From positions 310,001-374,000 of the forward strand of contig JAJFZO010000724.1 in NCBI GenBank assembly GCA_021397835.1: a DNA stretch of 64,000 bases, read 5' to 3'. The notes below the pieces were generated by a model. The model searched no databases. It had not been told where the DNA came from and saw nothing but the letters and a program-made list of their open reading frames with translations. Below are positions 22,201-35,100 of this stretch, piece after piece. Every line of letters begins with the position of its first letter. Positions within the stretch are counted from its first letter, which is position 1. The translations under genes and the position numbers were made by a program. Origin of the DNA: Moringa oleifera (lineage: Eukaryota > Streptophyta > Magnoliopsida > Brassicales > Moringaceae).

Positions 22201-25200
22201 AGAAAGCTTGCAGTGAACACTACCAGAAAAGACAGCATCTCCTGGAATGGTTCCTTCCTCAAGAGTTTCCCTGGAACCCCCATCTGTGGTATACCTGCAA
22301 ACAATTGCCAATCAGATATGCTCCATAAATTCACTTGTTTTTCTCAAATCAACAGAAAGATAGAACGTAAGACTGAACATAGGCAGAGAATTTCTCCCCA
22401 AAATGTGAAGGGATTGAGTCGAGTGAAGTAAAAAGGAAAAAGCATCATTTAAGAACTAGTTCTTCTGTGATGAATTAAATCAGAAAACAGGAAAGTGTCT
22501 CTGTACAGAACAATAAAAGTAAGGCGAAAGATGTAAAGACTCTTACAGAACAATATCGTCCCTGAGATATCTTCTAGCTAATGCAACCAGGTGATGAAGA
22601 TAAGTTTTGTCATGCCCATACGAACCATATTCATTTTCAATCTGTGAAGAATGATTTCATTTAGTGGGATAACATCAATATCAAATCTAAACCCAACAAA
22701 AAGACCAAAAATACAAATACACACACACACACACACACACATATATATGTATATATGAGAGAGAGAGAGTTATCACATGATCTAACCTACAAATGTTTAC
22801 TCATTAACACCATCCCCTTAATTTTTTCACCAATTACCTTCCCTAGATATTTCACATTTTTCATATCCTTCATCTCCTATGTTCTGCATTCTGCATAGCA
22901 AAAATTTAATTCTCAAAATTATCTTTATATAATTCTTTAAAATTTTCCAGTCACCTGTTAAGAATGAGAAGCAATAAGCAAAATAGTACCTGAACCATTA
23001 TAATAGGGCCCCCATTTCCATAAAGAAGAGGGGCTACCTTTGGAAGTAAGACTCCCCACCATCTTTCAACCTGTAACATTGAATATAAGTCCATGCTAAA
23101 ATGTTAATTAGTAAATTAAACACAAAAAGATCAGCAAACATACTTTAATAGAACAAAAAATTGTGAGAAATAATTTGCAAAAACCATCAAAGCATTAGGC
23201 TCCCTGAAGAATTACTTATATTTGTACAAACCATAAAGCTTGAACAAAGCTACATGATGAACTTCTTGTAATAGACCTTCATGTCAATCCAATAAGACTT
23301 TATAGTGGGAGAGCATGATGGATGCTCTGATATCAATTGATAAAAATCTTTGAAGAACCACTCTCAAAGCTAGCTATTAAAGTTGAAGAGCCAAAAAAAT
23401 AAACTAATAAGCCCCATGCAAGAAACTCATACTCATTGGAATCAAGTCTCATAACTTACAATAAGGACCCTAACACACGAGTGCATGCAATATCTTGCAC
23501 TTCGTATATTTTTGGTCATTGCAAGGAAGACCCATAAAGTTTACTTGCACATAGCAGAGATAACCAGAACATTGAAAACTAAACTGAGATTTCAGAAATA
23601 AAAACAACCAGTACAATGATTAACTGAGTTTAAAGATTGCATATTGGAGAACCTGCTAGTTTTCTGCAATTTTCTAAGTTAAAGTCCACCATTATTGGAC
23701 GTTAATGGACCTTCTCACAAATAAAAAGCTAGATATTCGTTGGAGAAAAATGAGAAACACCAATGAGAAAACCAAGAAAAGCGTCTTCCATTCTTGACTT
23801 TCTGAAGGAGACAATGAGAAAGAGGAAGATCAACTGATTGCATGCATGCCAGAGGTGCTAACCAGATATACACCAAATAAATACCATAGTATTCCTAATT
23901 CAAGTAGTTAGGTCTCAATGACAAAAATATTGCAGACTGTACCAATTTAAGAAAAGCAGGATCTGATGACCTTAGTCTGAGAGATGGTTCTATGGCAAGC
24001 AACCAAGCAGGGAAACCCCCCAGATCCCACTCTGCAACAAAAAGGTATCCTCTAAGGAAATCATTTTCAGAACCAATATCAATAAGAACAGAAACAGCAA
24101 AAGTATAGGTTATCACAAAAACAAAGAGAAAAAAGTTGACAAGTTATTCCAAACTCACTTTTGTCAATAGGCTTAAACTTCAATACTACTTTGTGCAAGT
24201 TTTTTTTTATAATGCATGTATGAAAAAGTTATATATTCTGGTAGGTTTGGAAAAGATCATCATTGATTAAACGGAACAGAAAAAACCTTCAAGAAATTAC
24301 AGGTAAAAGCCTTGTGAATCATCCATGAAGAACAAGATGCATATCGGCTCATAAATTTTCAATTACATAGCCTAAGTAATGCAAGAGAATTCAAGAAATG
24401 CAGCAAATTTGAGTAAATTCAGAAAATTTAATGCAACCTGTGACAAATAAGGGCACAGAATATGACAGTCAAGACTGACCTGCACATATATAAGGCCCAG
24501 CACGAAGCATAACAAGGAAACCCAGCTTCTGGCAGAGTTTCAGAAAAGCTACCAGATCAGCAATACCCTCAAAAACCAGCTTGCCAGGCTCTGGTTCATG
24601 CAGATTCCAAGGAACATAGGTTTGGATAGTATTCAAGCCCAGTGCCTTTGCTCTCAAAAGCCTGTCTTCCCAGTACTGCATTGACAAGGAATAATAAAAA
24701 ATAAAGCAAAATAAGTTATACAAAGAGAAAATGTGAAGTAATAGTTATTATGTCCTACCCAAGATTAAACGGACCCAAAAGTTCCATGAATTTTTCTTGT
24801 TTAATCACATATGGCACATGATCAGGTGATTCGATGGCAAAGATCAAATAGAGATATTTCATAAGAGTTTTTTAATCTTGTAAGATTTTCTCTCTAGTGA
24901 TACAAATGCTAACATTTTTCCTAGTAAACCTGCCAGGTCTTAGGAACCTGCACTGACAAGCAGAGGCTCTGGAGACAATCTTATCTACAAAAGGGTATAT
25001 ATTTATCTGAAAAGATATATATTTACCTGAGAAGGCATATACTTATCTGAAAAGGAATATACTCATCCAAAGAGTATATACTTATCAAAATGGATATCTT
25101 GAGATTCTCACACATCTATCTTTTGGGCCTTGGGCTCTACTATATAAAGGGGGGACTTCTACCCATGTAAACAACACAACAGAGAGAGTGAGTAAGAGTC

Positions 25201-26401
25201 CTAGGGTTTTATTCTAGTAGAGTGAGGGCTAGGGAAACAGTTATCTCTCTTGTAATCTATTTTCATAATGAAAGGGTTTCTTGCAGTGGCTGCAAAGTGG
25301 ATGTAACTCTCAATTGAGGGTGAACCACTATAATCTTGTGTTCCTGTGGTTGTTTACTTTCTTCTTGCTTTTATTATTGTTGCTTTCAGGTTATAGGAAT
25401 TTGATATTTGATCCATCAACTAAGGATCTAGTTGTCAAATTCTCAACACGTTCCCAGTTGAGGATTAAATCATAGATTATAAGAGCCAATTGAGTACGAT
25501 TTACAGTAATATGATTACTCATTAAGAACACATGGCAACAGGAATACTAAGTACCTGAGGAAGAACCCGAAAGTAATGCAAGTCACCACCAATGATCTGG
25601 AAAGGTTTTCCATCTTTCCAGAACAGGTCATCCTCTATCTCAAACTTGCGAGTCCCAATCTGTTATGCAATCACATAAAACCACACCCGATTTAAGGAAG
25701 TAGAAGCAGAATGCTATTAGATACTGCATTGCTTTTTAAGATAAAAGAGCATTACAGAAAAAGAAAGGAGGAGAAGCCAAAATTTTCAATTTCATGAATT
25801 TGGTCTATACTTTATGATTTTGGATTACCGATTCTGACATGTTATGTCATTTACACAAGAAAACTATCACTACCTCAAGGTTGTTTAACTTAACAGTCAA
25901 TATTAAATCTTCTCAATTATGAATACAACTAAAGTTCAATTTCACAGCAGAGTTACTACGATTTCCTGAACCAAATATATATATTCATTATGTAATCAAA
26001 AAATTGAGTCAGCTAGCAGAAAATAAAGAGAAACAAGATGACAACGTCGGCTTGAAGATCAATTACAGTTCACATACTTAGTTTCCGCATAAAAATCAAA
26101 TCGATCACGAAAGTGAATCCACAAACACAAACATACGAACGTGATGGCACATACAAACACCTTGAGCTTAAGTAACAACCTGAATTAGGCAACTGTAGAT
26201 AGATGATCAACAGAGGCAGTGAGAGAAAGGGAGATAGGAAAGGAGCTTTACTTTCTCGTGGCGATGATGGTGATGAGAGAGAGAAGGGAGAGGAGCGAAG
26301 ACGGGAACGAAAGCACCGAATGCTACGAGAGAGAGAAAAGCGAACAAGAGTAAAGTGGTTCTTCTTTTCGTTTTTGTTGGGCTTCGCTTTCTGGTCCACA
26401 T
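18999..26401 (-). CDS. BGAL17: Beta-galactosidase 17, glycoside hydrolase family 35
   Basis: Eighteen exons read leftwards give 692 residues: 26401-26252, 25659-25555, 24675-24480, 24031-23943, 23070-22990, 22641-22547, 22294-22224, 22123-22033, 21959-21842, 21749-21654, 21563-21515, 21282-21095, 20964-20887, 20784-20635, 20305-20255, 20053-19754, 19648-19583 and 19103-18999. All keep frame and have GT/AG borders. The basic N-terminus plus one hydrophobic helix ([16 protein letters not shown], about residues 16-31) suggests a signal anchor or signal peptide for the secretory pathway. The GH35 barrel follows, with [34 protein letters not shown], the acid/base site [12 protein letters not shown] and the nucleophile site SSEFYTGW. 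Then come beta-sandwich jelly-roll domains ending at [10 protein letters not shown]. The enzyme removes terminal beta-galactose, probably from wall or glycoprotein glycans. Length and motifs fit recalled Arabidopsis BGAL17 (At1g72990), which lacks the lectin tail of other plant BGALs. Confidence 0.96.
22722..22770. repeat. Compound (AC)n(AT)n(GA)n microsatellite in a BGAL17 intron
   Basis: An AC run, an AT-rich stretch and a GA run follow one another in the intron between the exons at 22990-23070 and 22547-22641. Confidence 0.85.
24950..25449. mobile_element. Probable solo LTR of a Ty1/copia element in BGAL17 intron 2 (borders approximate)
   Basis: Inside the 879-base intron 24676-25554, on the opposite strand to BGAL17, a stretch has the layout of a plant copia LTR. 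It has a U3-like part with five 20-bp direct repeats (24991-25090) and a TATA box (about 25139-25148, CTATATAAAGG). An R/U5-like part follows, with phrases common in such LTRs (GTGGATGTAACTCTC, GAACCACTATAATCTTGTG) and a TCTCAACA end near 25449. No internal retrotransposon genes and no primer-binding site follow, hence a solo LTR. I could not find clean target-site duplications, so the borders are uncertain. Confidence 0.6.
24991..25090. repeat. Five imperfect 20-bp tandem repeats
   Basis: Units begin at 24991, 25011, 25031, 25051 and 25071. The first reads AAGGGTATATATTTATCTGA and the others differ at a few positions. The exact 20-bp period is striking. The repeats lie upstream of the TATA box of the presumed LTR, where copia elements often carry repeated enhancer boxes. 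Confidence 0.9.
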
Positions 26402-29400
26402 TGTTATTACTGCAATTGCTGGCGATCTTGGACGTTGTTGACTCTACTTCACAACCATCGTCAAAAACCTTCTATTTCTTCTTTTCTGTTCTTCCTCCCA
26501 TGCAATTTTCTTCTATACAAGCCTTTCGACCTTCCAGCTCGTTTTGGTTTGATAAAAACGGGGGAGGATAGAGGGACTGTGGTTTTGCAATACCATCCTA
26601 CATGCCACCATCGCCAGAGTCCATAACTGGGCCGTTAGAGAGAAGAGGTCTAGGGACATGGAGAAGACAGAAGCCCATGTCGTCAACCATGCTGTGTTAA
26701 ACTGGGTTTCAGATATGCCCAAGCTTGAAGGCAAGTAAATCTGAACAAAACCCAACACTTTCTGGTTGTGTAAAGAAACAAAGATACCATGGACACCTGT
26801 AAGACCCAAAAAGTAAAAGTGGGAAGGGGTAGGTCAATGATAAAGGGCGCAGTACAGTAAGGCAGTACACAAAGGGCATTGGCATCTTTTACAAAGACAA
26901 GTCAACTGGTCCTTGGGCGTTGGCATTGGCATCAAAATACGCGAAAACAAGCAGCAAACAAACAAACAGAACCCATATTCATGCATTATTATTATCATCA
27001 TGGCTATGACATCTCTCTCAGCTTTTGTAGAGACACCACAACGCCCACACACACCATATTTCTACATCTGCCAGACAAAAAGCACCCAACAAAGCATCAA
27101 ATATTTGGCCAACCCTACAAGAGAGGCTTGGGCTCTGTGCCTCACTTGCTTTGCCCACCACCCTCTTCTCTGTGTGAGTGTGTGTTATCAAGAGAGAAAG
27201 AGAGAGAGAGAGATGGAGAGCATGTGTTTACGTGTATAAAATGACAAGCAGGCCATTCTTCAGCAATGCTTTTCAGGGATGTAACCCAAAAAGAAAAAGA
27301 AAAGACAATGCTTTTGGAGAGACATCTGTACAAATTAAATGGCAAACATGTCAGATTACTAAGTATTTCTGCCTACCCAGTGAGAGTTATACAAAACGGC
27401 AAACATGGCATACTCTATATTAATCTTTCTTTCAGATGAGAGACACAGAATTTTCTCATTTATCTACTAAACATGCATATTATTATACCTCTCTCTCATG
27501 CATTAGCATGCCAATCTCTCATCTCTCTGTCTCTCTCTCTCTCTCTGTCTGCTTTGGGATCTCATGTTATTATAATACCTGTTGGTGCCGAGACGAAAGG
27601 ATAGGTGCCGACACCACTTCCAAAATTGGTTCGTATTTAAATTGACCTAACACGGCAGACTTAGGGATAAGCATCCATCTCTCTCTCTCTCTCTCTGTCT
27701 CACCTCTGATCTTATTATAAAGTTGTCATCAGAGAGGCAACTTTTCTCTTATTATGATAGCCTAATCATGCCTTCCATCCTAACATTCCCATTTGATTAC
27801 TCAACAAATTCTCTCTCCTTCTTTTCTCTCTCACCCACAAAATCATATAATTGACATTAAAAGAGCGAACATGATCCCTTTGCATGAGATCGCTGGCAGC
27901 TTAATTAGTTCTGACATGGAAAAGGTAATAAGAGTTATTTCTTTTTCTAGTTTTCAGTTTATTATAATCATAACATATTACATATATATATATATATATA
28001 TACATATAAAAGTTTAAGAGAAGCATACTGGTGACCTATCACAATACAATAATTTCTAAAAAAATCTTACCCGGAAGATCTACGGACCTAACAAAGAAAA
28101 TATTTTAAAGTTAAATACCTTCATTATTAGTGATGACAAATCTGATTCTGATTTGTAATCTAATACTTCATTGAGTAACCATATTTTGACGGGACATAAG
28201 ATTGATTTTAATGAAAAAAAAATATTCATCATAACTTTTTAAAATTTAAATTGGGATACATGTTAAAAAATTATTTTATAAAACAAAATTTTTAATTTTT
28301 TAAATTCCATGCCTTGATAAGCAATATTTATTAAAAAAATTGTTAAAAAGTCATTTGCTCAATGGAGAGACTTTTTAGTTTCTTGTTTTCGAAGTTTGAA
28401 AAAGCCTAACAGATTAACAAGCACAATGCATATGTATACAAGGCAATACCCATTAATTAGTTGTCAGCTTTCCCGTAGTGCTTATATATAAGTTGATTAA
28501 CTAGTTAAACTTTATTAGTTTATCAACAAAAAGCAGTTCTTTTTCACCTTACTAATTAATTATTTGCTTTGCATTAACAATGACTTCTCCCATAATTATA
28601 CAGAGATCTAGCAAAACCAAGAAGGTCACATCAGCTAAACACTTTCTCATTTGTCCCATCCACTCAAATTTTTCTTTCAAGTGCCATCCACCTTATTTTC
28701 TTCATCAATCATTTTCCCCCTTTTGTGCATGTGAGAATGACTCCAATGAGGTTGATTTACAGCTTCTATTTATATCACCAATTCAACCCTAAAATTGAAA
28801 AGAGGGTACCAGTTAAATTGACCAGTGGTGCAAGGGTTTCAATGAATATTATACATGGCCTAGCAAAAATAAACAATATAGAGCCAATGAGCATATATAT
28901 ATAGTATATTTAATCTTCCCTCGGGATTGAATCCAAATTGTAGCCATATCAGGTGTCAAGCAGCATCTCTTTTTGGTATTTTGAAAATAACATATGAAAC
29001 CAAGCTAACTTGTCCATCTAGGCACATTCTATGATTCTTTCCTCTAAAGAATCCAATGTTTCTTGGCACCCATCAACAGTATAATTAGCATATTCAAAGT
29101 CTCTTCTTAATTTGATCTTTAATATATGGTTTTGATAATCATGCACTCACAGAATTAACCCTATGGTTAGAATATTGATTTTTTTTTTTTAATTATGATA
29201 AGGTGACCCCATGAATTAATTGGGCCACCGTGATCATGTAGTTAGTGGGCAGCCTCAGTACTGAGTTTACTTATTATAGAAACTTGCCTTTACATGAAGC
29301 AATGAAGTGAATTTTGTCTCTTTATAATGTAAAAGCAATAAATTTTTATACGATTATTTTTTTCCTTTTAACCCCACTCAATCGGTGTATAGTGTCAATA

Positions 29401-29869
29401 CATACAATTTTGGTAACAAATAACCCAAATCATAAGATAGTGACATGCATTTTTATTTCAAATTAATCATGGTAAGTAAAGACTAACAGCACTTCTTATG
29501 CTCTTGAAGCAAAGGCAAGCAGCTATCCGTACATGTTAAATTTTCATGAAATGACTAACAATTTTATGTCTTCAATTGGCATTGCTTGAAGAGTCACTAC
29601 TTATGGAAATTATTCTCCAAAATTCATGTGAGATCATGGGTAATGCATTTACCCACTGAGGGCAAGTATTGATTAAGAATAAGAAGCAGTGAATTGAAGG
29701 AAAATTTTGGTAAAATAGCTGCATAAGGTACTGGAAGTATCAAGACTGTGAAATGTCCTTCCCTTTGGGAAGATTTAAAGCAAAAGTTACAGAGATAGAA
29801 ATTAAGGGAAGAATATATAAATGATAACATGAAGAAGAAAGGAAGCATGATGAGTTCTATATGTATAAG
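26402..29869. other. BGAL17 upstream region and IDD gene downstream region
   Basis: This 3.5-kb stretch has no recognised gene. It contains several GA/CT tracts (about 27189-27213, 27526-27547, 27679-27696, 27810-27832), a TA run (27979-28000) and AT-rich DNA. The BGAL17 promoter must lie at its left end and the IDD 3' UTR at its right end. Confidence 0.55.
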
Positions 29870-32103
29870 CTAACCTTGCCATGGTTTTTGTGATTGATTG
29901 TGTTCATGAGGAGTGTTCATGCAGTTACCGAGACCGGCGATACTAAGAATATCAGTGTGAGAGAATGCCCTAAGACCCAAGAAATCCCTTGTCAAACCCT
30001 CACGACCACCACCAGCAGCATTGCCTTCACTTGGATCGTCATGTTTGCTGAGATGTGTAGTTGTTGTTGTGGTTGCGATTGTGTTTGAGAGTGCTTCGCT
30101 GAAATTGAGATCTCTCTTTGAATTCAAGATCCCACCAAATGTATCATCAAACGGAACTCCATGATCAAAGCCTGTCGTGGAAGAGAAAGAGTTCAACATG
30201 TCTTGAAAGAGAGAAGGAGTAGCAGTAGCATCTGAGACTGCGGCACCGGTACCACTAGCAGCTGCAGCTTTGGTCCCGAAAGGAGGAAAGCCATGATGGA
30301 CAAACCCAGATGCCAGCTCTTCACGTGATGACAAATTCAGGCCGAACCCAGTTGATGTTGTTGCACTGTGAGCAGATTCAGTAGACACGTGAGCTTGTTG
30401 GTGGGGTCTAACCAGGGCTGCACCGACAGGTTTGGGTGATGACGAGCCAGTCTTGCAGCTGCTGCTCATGGTTGCACCCATCTGTGCTGCCTTTTGCAGC
30501 AATGCAGTAGCTGACATGTGCGGTGAAGGTGTTGGCTGGTAGGGAGGAGGGAGCAGCGTGGGACCAAGGTTAGGGTTATTAGGGTTCGGGCCAGTCTCAG
30601 GGATTGATGTAGTTCTTGTGAAATCTTGATCCACCCTGGTGGAGAAGATTGATGAGGATGATGACGAGAGATCTAGTGGCTGTTGTTGTGTTTGTGGTGG
30701 GCCAGGAACATGACCAGCAGCTCCTACCATTGGTGAGCAAGAAGGGAGCCAAGGTATCTCAGGCCTTAAGGAGAAACTGTGTTGCTCTTTTTTGAGTGAA
30801 AATGCATGGAGATCTTGGGCATTGAATTGGGGTACTTGCAGGTTAATATGAGAAGAGCTAGTTTGATGACAGGAGATAAGTGGGTTTGTGGTTCCTGTTA
30901 TTGCTCTCGCACTCTCCTCTGCTAAAGCATCACAGAATGCTCTGTGAGTGATGAAACTATCCCTCCTGAGAAAGAGAAAAACAAAGAAGAAAACCAAAAA
31001 AGAAAATGAAAAGGAAAACAAAACAAAAACAAAACCTTCATAAAGTTTTATGACAATGCCAGAAATATTTGACTTTCTCTCCTTTTACCTTTCTCTCACT
31101 CTCTCTTTCTCTCTCTTACTGACTCTATTTCTGCATTAATTCTTTCTTTCTTTTCTCACTCTCGTAGCTGAGGACAGATAGTCCACATAGGCTGGTGCAA
31201 TTATCATTTCCTTACTAAGAAGTAAGACCCTCTCTCTCTCTCACTTTTACCAGACTTCTTAAAAAAAAAACCTTAAAGAATTGTTTGTTCTAAGCACTCA
31301 AAGCCTCTGATAATAAATGAAGGTTCCTTAACAGTCGTGTTTAAACGAGGGCTCATGTTTCAGATATGGATTCTCCAAAATGATTAGCTTGCTATGGGGG
31401 TTTAGTTAGTTACCTTGAGAAGAGAGTGCCACAGTCACATCTGTACTCCCTAGTGCCACAAGTCTTGGAGTGGGCTTTCCAATCTGATTGAACTGCATAC
31501 TTCTTCGAACACTTATCACATTTCCACTTCTTCTCTCCATGCTTTCTGCAGAAGTGCTTCTTGATCCCTGTAAGGTCCCCAAGGGCCCTTGATGGGTCAT
31601 GGTGCACGCAGCTCGGTTCTGGGCACACATAAACCTTCTTCCTCACTTCTTTGTTGGTCCTTTGCTTCAGCTTCCATGGCAGATTGTGACCTCTCCTGTG
31701 AAGCTGAAGGTTCTGGTCTCGTTGGAACCCTTTGTTGCAGATCTCACAGACGAATCTGTTTGTTGCCATGAGGGTCTTAGGAGACAAAGCTATCACTTCT
31801 GCATCTGGGTCTGATCCAGATGACCCATAAGAACAGTAAAAGATACCCGGATAAGAAAACTGAACATAATTAAGCAAAAAACCAACATAATCGATCGTCT
31901 CTAAGGTTAAACCAAATTACAAGGATTGGATTTGAAACCTGGATTGCCTGGTAGGTTTCTCTTCTTCTTTGCCGGCGGAGCTTGAGGTGGTGGACCAAAG
32001 TAGTGTTGAGGAGGATAGTTGGTGCCTGCTTCAGTTCTATTGCCTGAAGAAACACTTGCTTCACCAGATGCAGAGGTCAAATTAGACATGTTTTCTTCCA
32101 CAA

Positions 32104-32140
<37 letters not shown>

Positions 32141-32188
32141 CTGCTGCTGTTGTTGATGATGATGATGAAACAACAAGCCTTTCATCAT
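29870..32188 (-). CDS. IDD11: C2H2 INDETERMINATE-DOMAIN (IDD/BIRD) transcription factor
   Basis: Three coding exons (32188-31939, 31810-31414, 30965-29870) give 580 residues. The N-terminus has a His4-Gln17 run (residues 8-28), then SGEASVSSGN and the nuclear signal KKKRNLPGNPDPDAEVIAL. The ID domain holds four fingers: two C2H2 (FVCEICNKGFQRDQNLQLH, and the CPEPSCVHHDPSRALGDLTG finger) and two C2HC (WKCDKCSKKYAVQSDWKAH, and the CDCGTLFSRRDSFITH finger). The C-terminal family motifs MSATALLQKAAQMG and LTRDFLGLRAFSHTDIL are present. IDD proteins bind DNA in the nucleus and act with GRAS proteins such as SCR, SHR or DELLAs. The introns fall at the usual places, before the domain and inside finger 4. 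The IDD11 name (recalled At3g13810) rests on gene order as well as sequence; IDD7-like is an alternative. Confidence 0.94.
32105..32155. repeat. CAG/CAA run encoding 17 Gln in the IDD gene
   Basis: Seventeen consecutive Gln codons on the minus strand, with a pure CAG core, directly after four His codons. Confidence 0.9.
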
Positions 32189-35100
32189 CCTCTCGTACCC
32201 GCGAGAAATTAATCCATAAAAGATCCTAAAATTGCATCACATGGAGCACGTAGATCTTGGGATTTCAGCTAAGAGAAGGTTTAGAGAGAGATAAACCTAA
32301 AAAACAGCTTAAAGATGGAGAGAGACAAAACTAGCTAGGAAGAGAGAAAAAACCCAAATCGACAGTAATACTCAAAGTGTAGTATATGAAATGAGCCCTT
32401 TGCTTCTCATCAAAGACTCACGGTTTCTTCCTCGTTTGGCTTCAACCCAAGAGACAATCTTTGAATTTATCTTTTTTTTTTTAATTTTTTGAAAACTCAA
32501 AAGGCAACAAAAGAAAAGAGAGAGAGAGAGAGAATATAATAGCTCGAACTGAAACCGGATCCTCTCTGACCACTTTCCTTCTTCGTTTTTGAATAAGCTT
32601 GGTTTTCTTGCTAGCTAATACCAAGAAAATCCAACAACAACCACACAAATATGAACAAAAGTTGATAAAAGAAAAAGACCCAGATGATCACATAACCTGG
32701 AGGGAGAGAGAGAGAGATAGAGATGTGGATGAGAAGAGGGATATATCTATCCGTGTAATCTTCAAGCAGAGTCCTAAAAAAACAAAGAGAGACCCCAAAA
32801 ACCACAAAAACAAAGGCAGAACCCTACAGCTAAACACTGACGTTGGACTTTCTGTCTTTTCCTGTGTTCTCTTCCCCAGCCCCAGAATAAAAATCTCTCC
32901 TTTCTTTATTACCCATTTGCTTTCCTCACAAAGTTTTCAAAAAAATTAACTTTCCCTTCCCTCATAAAGTAAACAAATACTTACCTTAAAGCCATCTCCC
33001 ATGTTAAAAAGAGACCATGATTTGAGTTTCACACAGAGCTGTAGCAAGAAAAATCAATGGTGATTTTAATATTTTTCACATGATGGGTGGTAGACCCTTC
33101 ACAGCTTTCTACATTTACAGTGACATGATTGCTTCATTGATTAAACTTGCCCAGCAGCATGGCTTCAAAGCTGCAATTTAGTTTCTTCAATTCTCTCACA
33201 TTTATCTTGCTTACCCTCTTTTTCTTTCACAGAGCTAAGCCTCAGCTGAAATTTCTGACAATTTTGCATGGCTCATAATTTATAATAGAGAAAAAGAAGG
33301 AAAAAAAAAAAAAAAAGAGAAGTGGGCTCTTCTGCAAAGCTGCCTAAAAAATTTTGACCCGGCCTTTGAACTCATCAAGGTAATCATGGTTATTGTTGAA
33401 ATCCATTGATTAGCATGCACAAAATTTCTTGCTATATAGCTGTTGCATGGTGTGATTATGTCAATTTGTCATCATTCTTCTTAAGGGGTTGCTGTCATTG
33501 TAATAATAGGGCACAGCTAAAATTCAAGCAAGAACATGCAAGAATGATATAAGATGGCCTGGTAGTGGATAAACATATAACTTATATGTACATATTCTAT
33601 AGTTGACTTAATTTCAACAATTAAAGCTTTATAGGAAGCTACTTATGGTATCCTTCATGTGAATCTGACCCACTTAATTATACTACTGGTCTCCTCTTCT
33701 TCGGAAGAGTTGCCTTCCATTTTTCCTTCATCAATCTTCATTTCCCTTTTCCTTATTGTAATAATTGTTCTTCTCTTCATTACAATGTTGAACTCATTTC
33801 CTACACTTTTTTTGTTCCCTGTAACAGTATAATTTTGTTTGAAAAGGATTAATTCTATAATTTATTCAGTAATCTTTATTTTCTGAAAAAGTATTACAAC
33901 CTATGAAAAATATATAGAAACAATCTTGGTCTTTGCTTGGTAGCCAAGAAAAAAATGTAAGAGAAATTAAACACGAATGTTTAGGAAATTTCTCTCGGAA
34001 AAATTGGTGGAACATATATAATTTGTGGTCCTCAGGGCATGAGGATGACAGAGAAGATTAAACGAAAATCAATTTGAGTTAATTAAAAAAAGGAATAATC
34101 TCATTATCGATTACACTTTGTCTGTGCCATATATTATATATTGTTTAATTTTATGATTCCATATGGAGCTACATTGTATTCCCTGTTGTTCATGTTCTAG
34201 TGAGATCACGTTTGCCTCAAGTTAAATTATTTTGTTTTTTTTTTGTCATTTTCTTGTTTTATTCTTCAATGATTTCGATTTTGAAATTAGGGTATTGCTA
34301 TCCCCAACTCTCAATGTGCTTTCCCAGCTCATCTTGCCCAATTAAATAATCTAAATCTATAAAGGATGATGAATATTTAATCAAATATTAAAATTTTAAA
34401 AAAATAAAAGAGGTATAAAGAGTTACCCCTATTCCCTTATGTACCTGGATTAATTGTGCTCATAGTGATGGCCATGTGGTGCCATTTGTCTTGACATGAC
34501 CCATTGATACATCGTTGTGAACCAAATTCACATAACATGACTATGATTAGTGATCTATAAATATTATAACATATTCGATTATCTAGATTTTCAACAATTC
34601 CGCCTGTAATTAAAATCATGAATTACACATATTTGAGCATGAGCATTTTGTGATTAATTTACAACTTGATCATGCAAATATATATATAATATGACACAAA
34701 AAAAAAAAAAAAGATTTGTTGACCATTAGATTTGGACCAAGGGAGCTAATAAGACTAATTATAAGAGTGCATATAGTCATGCATGCATAGTATACCGGCA
34801 AGATCTACCTAAAATATGAAATTTAGGGCATGAAGCCAAAGCATCAACATGAAGATGGATTAATTAATTTTAATGACTTTGAATCAAAGCATGCATTATA
34901 TTATTATAACTCATATTGTAGTATATAAGGTGGAGCTTTGATAATAAAAAAACATTTAATAATTGGTACTGTATAAAGGCCGGCTCATTAGAACTATATA
35001 TAAGTTTACTTAGTGGTAGGTGGGCGAAAAATACCACACTATTCTTTGTATTAAATTGCCTTAATGTAACATATTAATTTAACCCTAAAACTCTAACTCT

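Noticed and set aside
26513..26809. 98-codon minus-strand frame with a hydrophobic, protein-like look
   Set aside because: It resembles no family I know and sits in the BGAL17 upstream region. It has no splice partners or neighbouring coding signal. Chance remains the simpler explanation.
27866..27925. Near-match to a miR167 target core (GCTGGCAGCTT after GAGATC)
   Set aside because: Two bases are missing in the middle and a seed-side position mismatches. There is no ARF coding sequence and no hairpin around it.
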